Shown here piece by piece: positions 1-7,708 of a stretch of DNA of 64,000 nt (position 1 is the stretch's first letter; the number at the start of each line of letters is the position of its first letter). Source of the stretch: Mesorhizobium qingshengii (GTDB lineage: Bacteria; Pseudomonadota; Alphaproteobacteria; Rhizobiales; Rhizobiaceae); contig NZ_JAPFQA010000011.1 of assembly GCF_027563465.1 (NCBI RefSeq), positions 1-64,000 of the forward strand, read 5' to 3'. The position numbers were made by a program, and so were the translations under genes. The notes beneath the pieces are model-generated. The model saw nothing but the letters and a program-made list of their open reading frames with translations, was not told the DNA's origin and did not search any database.

Positions 1-775
1 TGAGGATCGCCGCGACCATTGCGGCATTGCCGGCCTGGAGGTTGCCGTTGGCGACCTCCGTCACATTGCCGGTCAGCGACTGGCTCTGGACGTCGATCGC
101 ATCCTTGCCCGCCGTCAGCGCGGTGACATTGTTGGCGGTCACCGAAATGCCGGTGCTGGTCGTCACGTCGCGGACGACGATGCCTTCGCCTGTTGCCGCC
201 GAGACATTACCGGTGACGTTGAGATTGACCGAACCGACGCCGCCCGTCTGCGTCACATCGAACGCGTTGCCCGCGCCATTGTTGGTGATGCTCCCGCCCG
301 TGTAGATGATCGCGCCGCCAGCCGCCGAGACCGACAGGGCCGCCGTGCCGCCGGCGGTCGGCGTGTTGCCCACGTCAACGGCGATCGCGCCATTGTTGGT
401 GATGGTGACGCCGCCGTTGCCGGTGTTGGAAACCGCAAGGCCGTTACCGTTTACCGTCGTTCCCGGATCGACGGTGACGGTGATCGGTACGGGCAACAAG
501 CCCTGATAGTTGCGGTCATCGGGTGCATTGGCCGGAAATGTCGTGTCGGTGGTGGAGGTATTGTCGCATTGGACGGTGACGGCGCCGACGGTGCAAGCCG
601 CCCAGGCCTGGCCCGGCGCCAGCAGACTGACGCCCGCGGCGGCGGCGATGCCGATGGCGGATCGCAGCGCAAGCCGACTCGCCTGCGAACGCAGGTTGCC
701 GCGAAGGTTGAGGTAACTCGCCGGCGCGACCAAAGTCAGCGTCGCCTCGCGGCTTCCGAACGTATTCTGCTGCAT
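1..775 (-). CDS. Autotransporter-like beta-helix surface protein, N-terminal part (runs off window)
   Basis: The frame is open from an ATG at 775 to the window edge (258 codons), so only the N-terminus is present. The first ~59 residues form a long export signal: a basic stretch, then an Ala/Leu-rich core ending in a probable AWA cleavage site. The mature part is rich in Gly, Asn, Thr and Val, with repeated phrases such as VTITNNGAIAV and GGSITNNGAGNAF. That pattern is typical of parallel beta-helix passenger domains of type V secreted proteins. The C-terminal beta-barrel that would prove an autotransporter lies outside the window. It could instead be another beta-helix adhesin. The gene is transcribed away from the split AraC gene upstream. 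Confidence 0.7.
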   Translation of the reverse strand, partial: MQQNTFGSREATLTLVAPASYLNLRGNLRSQASRLALRSAIGIAAAAGVSLLAPGQAWAACTVGAVTVQCDNTSTTDTTFPANAPDDRNYQGLLPVPITVTVDPGTTVNGNGLAVSNTGNGGVTITNNGAIAVDVGNTPTAGGTAALSVSAAGGAIIYTGGSITNNGAGNAFDVTQTGGVGSVNLNVTGNVSAATGEGIVVRDVTTSTGISVTANNVTALTAGKDAIDVQSQSLTGNVTEVANGNLQAGNAAMVAAIL

Positions 776-1006
776 TCAATCCCCCGACGTGACAGTCGTC
801 CGCCCAAAGCCGACATGTCATTGCAGCCAAGCGTTGTCTTGGGCAGGAGCGCACTGGAATTGGACTGGAAAGAGGTGCCGAGCGCTTTTGCGCGCACTGT
901 GGTGGATTTGCACCATCGATCGCCTCAGACGCCTTGGGCGATCGGCTTCCGACGGAGAGGGGATGGGAAATCGCATCGCCTGACCGGTTGCCCGAGGTGT
1001 CCAGAT

Positions 1007-2004
1007 CTATCTGGCGCTCGTTGGCGTATGGCCGAAGCGACGACGAAAGCGGCGATTGAAGTACGACACGTCGCTGAATCCGCACGTCAGGGCAATGTCG
1101 CTGACCCGCATGTCGCCTTTGTGTCTCTGCGAGAGCATCTTGTGAGCCTTCTGCAGGCGCAGTTCGAGAACGCGCTCGGAGAAGCTGATCCCCGTCTCCT
1201 GAAGGAGATCGTGGACATAGCGCGCCGACAGACCGAGTTCTTGCGCGACGGCTTGCGCAGAGATGCCTGGGTTGGCAAAATTATCCGCGATCTTCGCCAA
1301 AACCGCCTCCAGCCTGGCCGCTCGCGGGCTCCGCTGGCCGGCCAATTCGGCGGCCTGACCTTTCGCGCCGGTCGCCAGACCGATCAAATCGACGATCGTC
1401 CTTGTCGCGTGCGCGATGAGATCGGGTGAGGCGAGGGGGCGTCCGGTTTCAAGCATTTGGCAATACCGTTTGAGAAGATCGAGAGCTTCGTTTTCGGCGC
1501 CGATCTTCAACGCCAGCCTGTCATCGATCTGCGGGAAGGCCTGGATGAGGGCAGCGCTTGGGACCACCATGGTCGTCCACACATTCCAGTCGGTGCCGGC
1601 CATTTTCAGCGCTTCCGATGCTGTGAGCAGGACCGCTTCTCCCTGACCGACACCATATTCGCGCCCGGCTTGTACCCCGCTCAACACGGTGTCGGCATTG
1701 TTGATCAGCAAGAGATATCCATCATCGTCGTCATCCATTGCCGTCATGGGCGATCTTGCTCGCCTTCCTCGTCGCGTTGACTGATCATTCCCGACATCTG
1801 CCGAAGAACCAGCGGTCCGACAGCCTTGGCTTCGATCGCAGCTTCGAAAGGCATGTCTTCCGATATGCCGTATTCGACCGGCGCGATCTCCGCGGCATGG
1901 ATGTCTTGCCAGAGGGAAAGTCGATCGCGTTCACTGAGATGCGGCGGCAAATCAGTCGATGAAAACACCGTCTCTGGCGACACTGAAAGACCCCGAAAAA
2001 GCAC
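1007..2004 (-). pseudogene. AraC-family transcriptional regulator, split by a frameshift
   Basis: Two minus-strand frames together make one AraC regulator of the usual ~330 residues. The first (2004-1744, 86 aa) carries the start of an AraC_binding_2-like sensor domain. The second (1747-1007, 246 aa) carries the rest of that domain (DDGYLLLINNADTVLSG, later GQGEAVLLT) and a C-terminal AraC double HTH, ending in the signature CGFSDVSYFNRRFRRRFG. They overlap by an ATGA at 1747-1744, but the sensor domain is cut in its middle. A frameshift in a single gene is therefore more likely than two coupled genes. A sequencing error cannot be excluded. It lies just upstream of the autotransporter-like gene on the same strand and may have controlled it (inference). 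Confidence 0.7.
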
Positions 2005-2171
2005 TCACGGCCTCAAAAATATCGAACGCGATGCTTCCCATTCCCGAAATAACCGGCAACATTGACCGCCGGGCGTTCAACTTATCAGCTTAACCCCTTA
2101 GTCGAGCTCAACCAGGCGTGGCGTCACCCAAAAGTATGATGCCGCGAAATCTTGAGCAGCGAGGTCGGGGC

Positions 2172-3338
2172 ATGTTGGGGAGAGGGATGGTGGTGGAAGG
2201 GCTGGGTGCCGAAGTACTTTATTCTATTATCTCCGATATATACGATTGTGTTTTGAATCCGGAGGGTTGGGCCGGAGTGATGACCAGAATCACAAAAGCT
2301 TTGAACGCGGCCTATACAACCATTGCTCTTGCCAGCGCCGCCGATAATCGCGGCCGTTTCATCGCTCAGTCGCCCTGGGACCCCGTGCAAATGCTAGCGC
2401 TCCAGGAAGACTATGACTTCGATGGAATTCCTGGGCTGAAGGCCGCGGTCGTCGGCGACATCGATACGCCCGTTGCGACGCTTTCATTGATGAGCGAAGC
2501 CGAGCTCCAGCAGACGCCATTCTTTCAGAATTGGGCCAAACCGCAGGGATTGCGCGAGGCTTGCGTCACCAAATTCGTTCATACACCGGACCGAATCGGG
2601 CTCCTGAGCTGCACCACGCGGGCCAGCAGGGGGGTCATATCAGTTGAAGATCAGCGTTTCCTGGCCTCTCTCTCGCCGCATCTGCGCCGCGCTTCCCTGA
2701 TTGGAGATCTGCTCGATCAGGCCCGCGTCACCACCAATGTCTATCGTCAGGCGCTCGACTATCTGGCAGTGCCTGTTGTTCTTACCGGCGCCAACGGAGC
2801 AATCCTCCATGCCAATGGGGCCGCCGAACAGATGTTTTCGGTGCAAGGCCCCATTCTTTCCAGGAACGGCCTGCTCCAGGTGCAGAATCCGGCGGTGGCC
2901 AACGCTCTGCTGGAAGCGATCGCCAGTGCCGCGAACGCGGATGCCTCGCTTGGCTCCCGCGGCATAGGCCTACCCATTTCGGCCCTGGGCCAACCGCCCG
3001 CCGTCGCCTATGTATTGCCGTTGACCCAAGGAACCGCTCGCGCGGCTTTCCAGCCCGCATGTGCCGCTGTCTTCGTGTCGACCACGACGTCCTCTTCGCC
3101 ACTCCCGGAAGCCGTTCTCGCCACGCTGTTCGACCTTACGCCCGCGGAGGCGCGGGTCCTGTTGCGGATCGGCAGCGGATTGTCCGCGTCGAAGAGCGCG
3201 TTGTCGCTCGGCATCGGCGAAAACACCTTGAAGACCCACCTCAACCGTATCTTCGCCAAAACCGGCACGAGACGCCAGGCCGATCTCGTCAAGCTTGTGT
3301 CGGACATGGGCGTGCCCCTCGCGGCTCCCGGATCATAG
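2172..3338 (+). CDS. LuxR-type HTH transcriptional regulator
   Basis: A protein of 388 residues. The C-terminal ~60 residues form a LuxR/GerE helix-turn-helix: LTPAEARVLLRIGSGLSASK followed by LGIGENTLKTHLNRIFAKTG. The N-terminal ~300 residues look like a sensor region; a PAS-like stretch near the middle (VVLTGANGAILHANGAAEQM) may bind a ligand that cannot be named from sequence. No response-regulator Asp pocket is visible, so it is probably a one-component regulator. ATG 2172 was chosen because GAGG lies 7 nt upstream; GTG 2118 and ATG 2187 are in-frame alternatives. It is divergent from the split AraC gene, with ~170 bp between them. Confidence 0.8.
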   Translation: MLGRGMVVEGLGAEVLYSIISDIYDCVLNPEGWAGVMTRITKALNAAYTTIALASAADNRGRFIAQSPWDPVQMLALQEDYDFDGIPGLKAAVVGDIDTPVATLSLMSEAELQQTPFFQNWAKPQGLREACVTKFVHTPDRIGLLSCTTRASRGVISVEDQRFLASLSPHLRRASLIGDLLDQARVTTNVYRQALDYLAVPVVLTGANGAILHANGAAEQMFSVQGPILSRNGLLQVQNPAVANALLEAIASAANADASLGSRGIGLPISALGQPPAVAYVLPLTQGTARAAFQPACAAVFVSTTTSSSPLPEAVLATLFDLTPAEARVLLRIGSGLSASKSALSLGIGENTLKTHLNRIFAKTGTRRQADLVKLVSDMGVPLAAPGS

Positions 3339-3351
3339 CGGTGAGCCGGCT

Positions 3352-3385
3352 GAAGCTGCCAATCTCCTCCTCGACGGGGGAGATT
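3352..3385. repeat. Short hairpin repeat (copy 1)
   Basis: The sequence GAAGCTGCCAATCTCC, a short loop and GGGGGAGATT forms an imperfect hairpin just after the LuxR gene. A clearly related unit lies at 7662-7695 and a weaker relative near 30942-30985. It appears to be a small intergenic repeat that may act as a 3' end structure. Confidence 0.5.
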
Positions 3386-3476
3386 GCGCACTCGGTCGTG
3401 TCCACCAATCGCCGACGCCAGCCCCCCATGGACTTCGCCAAAATACCACCCATATTGACTCCATGGAGGTTTGAGC

Positions 3477-4859
3477 GTGACCTTCGCGCGGGTGGCACTT
3501 CTTGCCGCGGCCTTCGTCGTCGCGGCTGTCGTTTCTCCCTTCTCTTCGGCTGGGAGCGAGAGGGTCGCGCTGAGCGTCGCGATCGACGGCGCCATCGGGC
3601 CGGCAAGCTCCAGGCAGCTCAAGGAAGCGCTTGACGTCGCCGCCAAACGGGACGCCGCGGTCCTCATCCTTCAGATCGACACGCCCGGCGGGTTGGTCAC
3701 CTCGATGCGCGAGATGATCGCCGATATCCTCGCTTCGCCGGTGCCTGTCATCGGCTATGTCGCGCCGGCCGGCGGCCATGCGGCGAGTGCCGGCACCTAC
3801 ATCCTCTACGCCACCCATGTCGCGGCGATGGCGCCCGGCACCAATCTCGGCGCCGCGACGCCGGTCGAGATGGGCGGCCTGCCGTCGCTTCCCGGCGGCG
3901 AGAAGGACAACGCCCCGGCCAAGGACGAGAAGGACGCCACCGGGCGGCCGGTGGGCGACGCGATGATGGCCAAGGTGACCAATGACGCCGTCGCGCTGAT
4001 CCGCTCGCTCGCCGAACTGCGCGGGCGCAATGGCGACTGGGGCGAGAAGGCCGTGCGCGAGGCGGCGAGCCTGTCGGCCAACGCGGCGCTGCAGGAACGT
4101 GTGATCGACTTCGTCGCCCACGACACCGCCGAGCTCCTGCAACTGGCCGATGGGCGCACCGTCGACGTAGCCGGCAGGAAAGTGGTTCTGGCGACGAAAG
4201 GGCTGCTGGTCGAGACGCTGGAGCCCGGCTGGTTCATCCGGCTGCTCGCCATCATCACCGACCCCAACACCGCCATCATCCTGATGCTGGTCGGCGTCTA
4301 TGGCATCATCTTCGAGTTCACCAGCCCAGGTGCCGTGGCGCCCGGCGTCATCGGCACCATCTGCCTCGTGCTCGGCCTCTATGCGCTCAACCTCCTGCCG
4401 ATCAACTATACCGGCCTTGCCCTGATGTTGCTCGGCATCGCCTTCCTCGTCGTCGAGGCCTTCAATCCCACTGTCGTGCTTGGGCTTGGCGGCGTGGCCG
4501 CCTTTCTGTTCGGCGCCGCCATGCTGCTGAGGGTCGAGGGGCCGGGCTTTGCCATGTCATGGGCCGTCATCGGTCCCGCCGCCGCGCTGACGCTTGGGCT
4601 GGCGCTGCTGACCGGCACCTATGTCTGGGCGGCGCGCAGGAATCCGCCGCGCGTCGGCGGCGCGGCCATGCGCGGTCTGCCGGCCGAGATCCTCGACTGG
4701 CAGGGCGGCGAGGGCCACGTGCTGGCCCAGGGCGAGCGCTGGCGGGCGAAGGCCGACGAACCCGTCGCACCCGGCGACAGCGTCGAGGTGACCGATGTCA
4801 GCGACCTCGTGCTGACGGTGCGGCGGCGCGACGCGGCAAGGAACGGAGCAAGACAATGA
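3477..4859 (+). CDS. NfeD-family membrane-bound serine protease (ClpP class)
   Basis: A 460-residue protein with an N-terminal signal/TM segment, a ClpP/SppA-like protease domain (about residues 20-230), then four or five hydrophobic segments and a C-terminal OB-fold NfeD domain ending VEVTDVSDLVLTVRRR. The motif GGHAASAGTYILYATH contains the probable nucleophile Ser, as in the archaeal 1510-N proteases that cleave stomatin C-termini. GTG 3477 is the best start, because GGAGG at 3465-3469 gives a 7-nt spacer; TTG 3471 would be only 1 nt from it. The stop overlaps the slipin start by ATGA, the standard NfeD-stomatin operon, suggesting coupled translation and a shared role in membrane protein quality control. 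Confidence 0.92.
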   Translation: MTFARVALLAAAFVVAAVVSPFSSAGSERVALSVAIDGAIGPASSRQLKEALDVAAKRDAAVLILQIDTPGGLVTSMREMIADILASPVPVIGYVAPAGGHAASAGTYILYATHVAAMAPGTNLGAATPVEMGGLPSLPGGEKDNAPAKDEKDATGRPVGDAMMAKVTNDAVALIRSLAELRGRNGDWGEKAVREAASLSANAALQERVIDFVAHDTAELLQLADGRTVDVAGRKVVLATKGLLVETLEPGWFIRLLAIITDPNTAIILMLVGVYGIIFEFTSPGAVAPGVIGTICLVLGLYALNLLPINYTGLALMLLGIAFLVVEAFNPTVVLGLGGVAAFLFGAAMLLRVEGPGFAMSWAVIGPAAALTLGLALLTGTYVWAARRNPPRVGGAAMRGLPAEILDWQGGEGHVLAQGERWRAKADEPVAPGDSVEVTDVSDLVLTVRRRDAARNGARQ

Positions 4860-5614
4860 GCATCGGTTACGTGGCCTATCTGTTGCTTGCGCTGGTCGTG
4901 TTCATATTCCTGTCCGCGGCCATCCGCATCCTGAGGGAATATCAGCGCGGCGTGGTCTTCACGCTCGGCCGCTTCACCGGGGTCAAGGGTCCCGGCCTCA
5001 TCATCCTCGTCCCCTTCGTCCAGCAGATGGTGAAGGTCGACCTGCGCGTCGTGGTGCAGGACGTGCCGCCGCAGGACGTCATTTCGCGCGACAACGTCTC
5101 GGTGAAGGTTAACGCGGTGCTCTATTTCCGCATCGTCGACGCCGAGCGGGCGGTCATCCAGGTCGAGGACTTCATGGCCGCCACCAACCAGCTGGCGCAG
5201 ACCACGCTGCGCTCGGTGCTCGGCAAGCACGAGCTCGACGAGATGCTGGCCGAGCGCGACAAGCTCAACAGCGATATCCAGGAGATCCTCGACCAGCGCA
5301 CCGATGCCTGGGGCATCAAGGTCTCCAATGTCGAGATCAAGCATGTCGATCTCAACGAGAACATGATCCGCGCCATCGCCAAGCAGGCCGAGGCGGAGCG
5401 GCTGCGGCGCGCCAAGGTGATCAACGCCGAGGGCGAGCAGCAGGCGGCGGCGAAACTGGTCGAGGCGGGCCGGATGCTGGCGGCCGAGCCGCAGGCCATG
5501 CAGCTGCGCTACTTCGAGGCCCTGCACGACATCGCCGGCGAGCGCTCGTCCACGGTGGTGTTCCCGCTGCCGGTGGATCTGCTCGGACAGTTCCTGAAGG
5601 GGCAGGGGAAGTAG
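4856..5614 (+). CDS. Slipin/stomatin SPFH-domain membrane protein
   Basis: A 252-residue slipin. One N-terminal TM helix (about residues 5-25) is followed by the SPFH/PHB domain (EYQRGVVFTLGRFTGVKGPG, DVISRDNVSVKVNAVLYFRI). A charged helix (AEAERLRRAKVINAEGEQQA) is typical of stomatin oligomerisation. These proteins scaffold membrane microdomains and are partners or substrates of NfeD proteases. The ATG at 4856 overlaps the NfeD stop. The C-terminal segment VVFPLPVDLLGQFL is the hydrophobic tail that NfeD-type proteases are known to cleave in the archaeal system. Confidence 0.93.
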   Translation: MSIGYVAYLLLALVVFIFLSAAIRILREYQRGVVFTLGRFTGVKGPGLIILVPFVQQMVKVDLRVVVQDVPPQDVISRDNVSVKVNAVLYFRIVDAERAVIQVEDFMAATNQLAQTTLRSVLGKHELDEMLAERDKLNSDIQEILDQRTDAWGIKVSNVEIKHVDLNENMIRAIAKQAEAERLRRAKVINAEGEQQAAAKLVEAGRMLAAEPQAMQLRYFEALHDIAGERSSTVVFPLPVDLLGQFLKGQGK

Positions 5615-5620
5615 AAGCCT

Positions 5621-6559
5621 TCACCCCCGCCAGGGCGGCTCCGGCGCGAAGCGCTTGCTGATCCAGTCGGCGAAGGCGCGGGTCTTGGCGGCTTGTCCCT
5701 TGGCCGAGGGCGTGACGACATAGACCGCGCCTTCGTCGGCCAGCGTCCACTCCTCCAGCACAGGCACCAGCCGTCCGTCGGCGAGTTCGCGGCCGACCAG
5801 CCAGTCGGTGCTCATCATCAGGCCGACGCCTTGTACGGCAGCCTCGACCAGCACCTCGGCATCGTCGCTGACCAACGGTCCGGAAACCTCGACGCGCGCG
5901 CGCCGGCCCTCGCGGTCGGTCATCTCCCAGGCCGGAAAGGTCTGGAAGCCGCTGAAGCCCAGGCAGGAATGTCCGAGCAGCGCCTGCGGTGTCTCCGGGC
6001 GACCCTTTCGGGCGAGGTAGGAGGGGGCCGCGCAGAGCAGCCGGCGCCTCGTCGCCACCTTGCGCGCCACCAGGCGTGAGTCCTCCAGCGCGCCGAGCCG
6101 CACGGCGACGTCGAAATTCTCGGCGACCAGATCGGCGAAGCGGTTGGAGAATTCGGCCTCGATGCGGACATCGGGAAATTCGGCAAGGAATTGGGGCAGC
6201 AGCGGCCCGATCCACATGCGTCCGAACGTGCCGGGCAGCGCCAGCCTGAGCAGGCCGCGCGGGCCGCCGCCGGCATGTGCCGACGCGGCGGCCTCGGCCT
6301 CGTCGACGGAAGCGAGGATGGCGCGCACGCGCACCAGGAATTCGGCGCCCGCCTCGGTCAGCGACACGCTGCGCGTCGTGCGGGCGAGCAGCCTTACACC
6401 CAGCCGCTCCTCCAGCGATTGCAGGCGCCGCGACAGGATGGTCGCGTCGCGCCCGACACGCGCCGCCGCCCGGGTGAAGGAGCGCGCCTCGGCAATGGCC
6501 GCGAAGGCCGCCATTTCGGCAAGGGCCGCCGGTTCATGGGATTGTTGCATGGTCTGCAA
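5621..6559 (-). CDS. LysR-family transcriptional regulator
   Basis: A 312-residue LysR regulator. The winged HTH covers about residues 14-75 (AIAEARSFTRAAARVGRDAT, then RTTRSVSLTEAG), followed by the two-lobed effector domain (DVAVRLGALEDSRLVARKVA). It ends 6 bp from the convergent slipin stop. It is divergent from the MDR oxidoreductase at 6647 across ~87 bp, the usual arrangement for a LysR protein controlling its divergent neighbour. The inducer is unknown. Confidence 0.9.
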   Translation of the reverse strand: MQTMQQSHEPAALAEMAAFAAIAEARSFTRAAARVGRDATILSRRLQSLEERLGVRLLARTTRSVSLTEAGAEFLVRVRAILASVDEAEAAASAHAGGGPRGLLRLALPGTFGRMWIGPLLPQFLAEFPDVRIEAEFSNRFADLVAENFDVAVRLGALEDSRLVARKVATRRRLLCAAPSYLARKGRPETPQALLGHSCLGFSGFQTFPAWEMTDREGRRARVEVSGPLVSDDAEVLVEAAVQGVGLMMSTDWLVGRELADGRLVPVLEEWTLADEGAVYVVTPSAKGQAAKTRAFADWISKRFAPEPPWRG

Positions 6560-6646
6560 TACTCAAATGTAGAAGCTCAGGATTATCCAGAAATAACGCA
6601 GCAACTAGGTTCACTCAACCATCAATCGTCCCACCGGAGTGAAACC

Positions 6647-7657
6647 ATGAAAGCCATCGAACTGAGCCAACCCAGGCTGGACGCCTTCCGCGCCGCCACC
6701 GTTGCAACCCCCGAGCCGCAGCGCGGCGAGGTGCTGATCCGCCAGCGTGCGGCTAGCCTCAATTTCGTCGATGTCGCGGTGGCGAGCGGCAATTATCCCG
6801 GACCGAGCTTTCCGTTGATCCCCGTCGCCGACGGTGCCGGCGAGATCGTCGCGGTGGGTGAGGGCGTCACGAGATTCAAAACGGGCGATCGCGTCGTCGC
6901 CCATGCCAAGCCACGCTGGATCGGCGGCCCGCCGCGACCCTACGAAATGAGGCAGATGCGCGGCGTCTCGCTGCCGGGGTCGCTGGCCGAATATGTCGCG
7001 CTGCCGGCCAATTCGCTCGTGCCGGTCCCGGCGCATCTTTCCTTCGAGGCGGCGTCGACGCTGCCGATCGCCGGCACCACCGCCTGGAACGCCATCCGCG
7101 CCGCCAATGTCGGGCCGGGCTCGGTCGTGGTGCTGCTTGGCACCGGCGGCGTCTCGATCTTCACCCTGCAGCTTGCGAAAGCTACCGGCGCCACCGTCAT
7201 CATCACCTCGTCGTCGGACGAGAAGCTGGAGCGGGCGAAGGCACTGGGCGCCGATCATCTCATCAACTACCGCGCGACGCCCGATTGGGACGGCAAGGTG
7301 CTGGAACTGACCGACGGCCTCGGCGCCGACCTCGTGGTCGAGACCGGCGGCACCGCCACCTTCGCCCGCGCCATCAACGCCACCGCGCCCGGCGGCACGC
7401 TGTTCACCATCGGCTTCGTCACCGGCGCCGAGGCCACGGTCAACCTGCTGCCGATCATTATCAAGGCGCTGAAGGTGATCGGCAACAACACCGGATCGGT
7501 GTCGGACCTCCGCGACGCCGCCCGCGCCATCGGCGCGGCCAGGATCGAGCCTGTCGTCGACAAGATGTTTTCACCTGACGAAGCGGCCGAAGCCTACGCC
7601 CACATGGCTGCGGGCGGCCGGCATTTCGGCAAGCTGGTGTTCGGTCTGGAGTGGTGA
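6647..7657 (+). CDS. MDR-superfamily NAD(P)-dependent alcohol dehydrogenase/quinone oxidoreductase
   Basis: A 336-residue medium-chain dehydrogenase/reductase. The N-terminal GroES-like domain has LNFVDVAVASGNYPGP and GDGAGEIVAVGEG-type motifs. The Rossmann domain has the glycine motif VVLLGTGGVSIFTLQLAKAT and LGADHLINY. The Cys/His zinc ligands of classical alcohol dehydrogenases are not obvious, so it is probably a zinc-free quinone-reductase-like member. ATG 6647 is preceded by GGAG at 6636-6639. It is likely controlled by the divergent LysR gene. The substrate is unknown. Confidence 0.88.
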   Translation: MKAIELSQPRLDAFRAATVATPEPQRGEVLIRQRAASLNFVDVAVASGNYPGPSFPLIPVADGAGEIVAVGEGVTRFKTGDRVVAHAKPRWIGGPPRPYEMRQMRGVSLPGSLAEYVALPANSLVPVPAHLSFEAASTLPIAGTTAWNAIRAANVGPGSVVVLLGTGGVSIFTLQLAKATGATVIITSSSDEKLERAKALGADHLINYRATPDWDGKVLELTDGLGADLVVETGGTATFARAINATAPGGTLFTIGFVTGAEATVNLLPIIIKALKVIGNNTGSVSDLRDAARAIGAARIEPVVDKMFSPDEAAEAYAHMAAGGRHFGKLVFGLEW

Positions 7658-7661
7658 TCGG

Positions 7662-7695
7662 CGAAGCTGCCAATCTCCCCCTCAAGGGAGGAGAT
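7662..7695. repeat. Short hairpin repeat (copy 2)
   Basis: GCGAAGCTGCCAATCTCCCC followed by CTCAAGGGAGGAGAT, closely related to the unit at 3352-3385. It sits between the convergent ends of the MDR oxidoreductase and the Mo-hydroxylase operon and may serve as a bidirectional 3' structure. Confidence 0.5.
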
Positions 7696-7708
7696 CACGC
7701 GCTCCACC

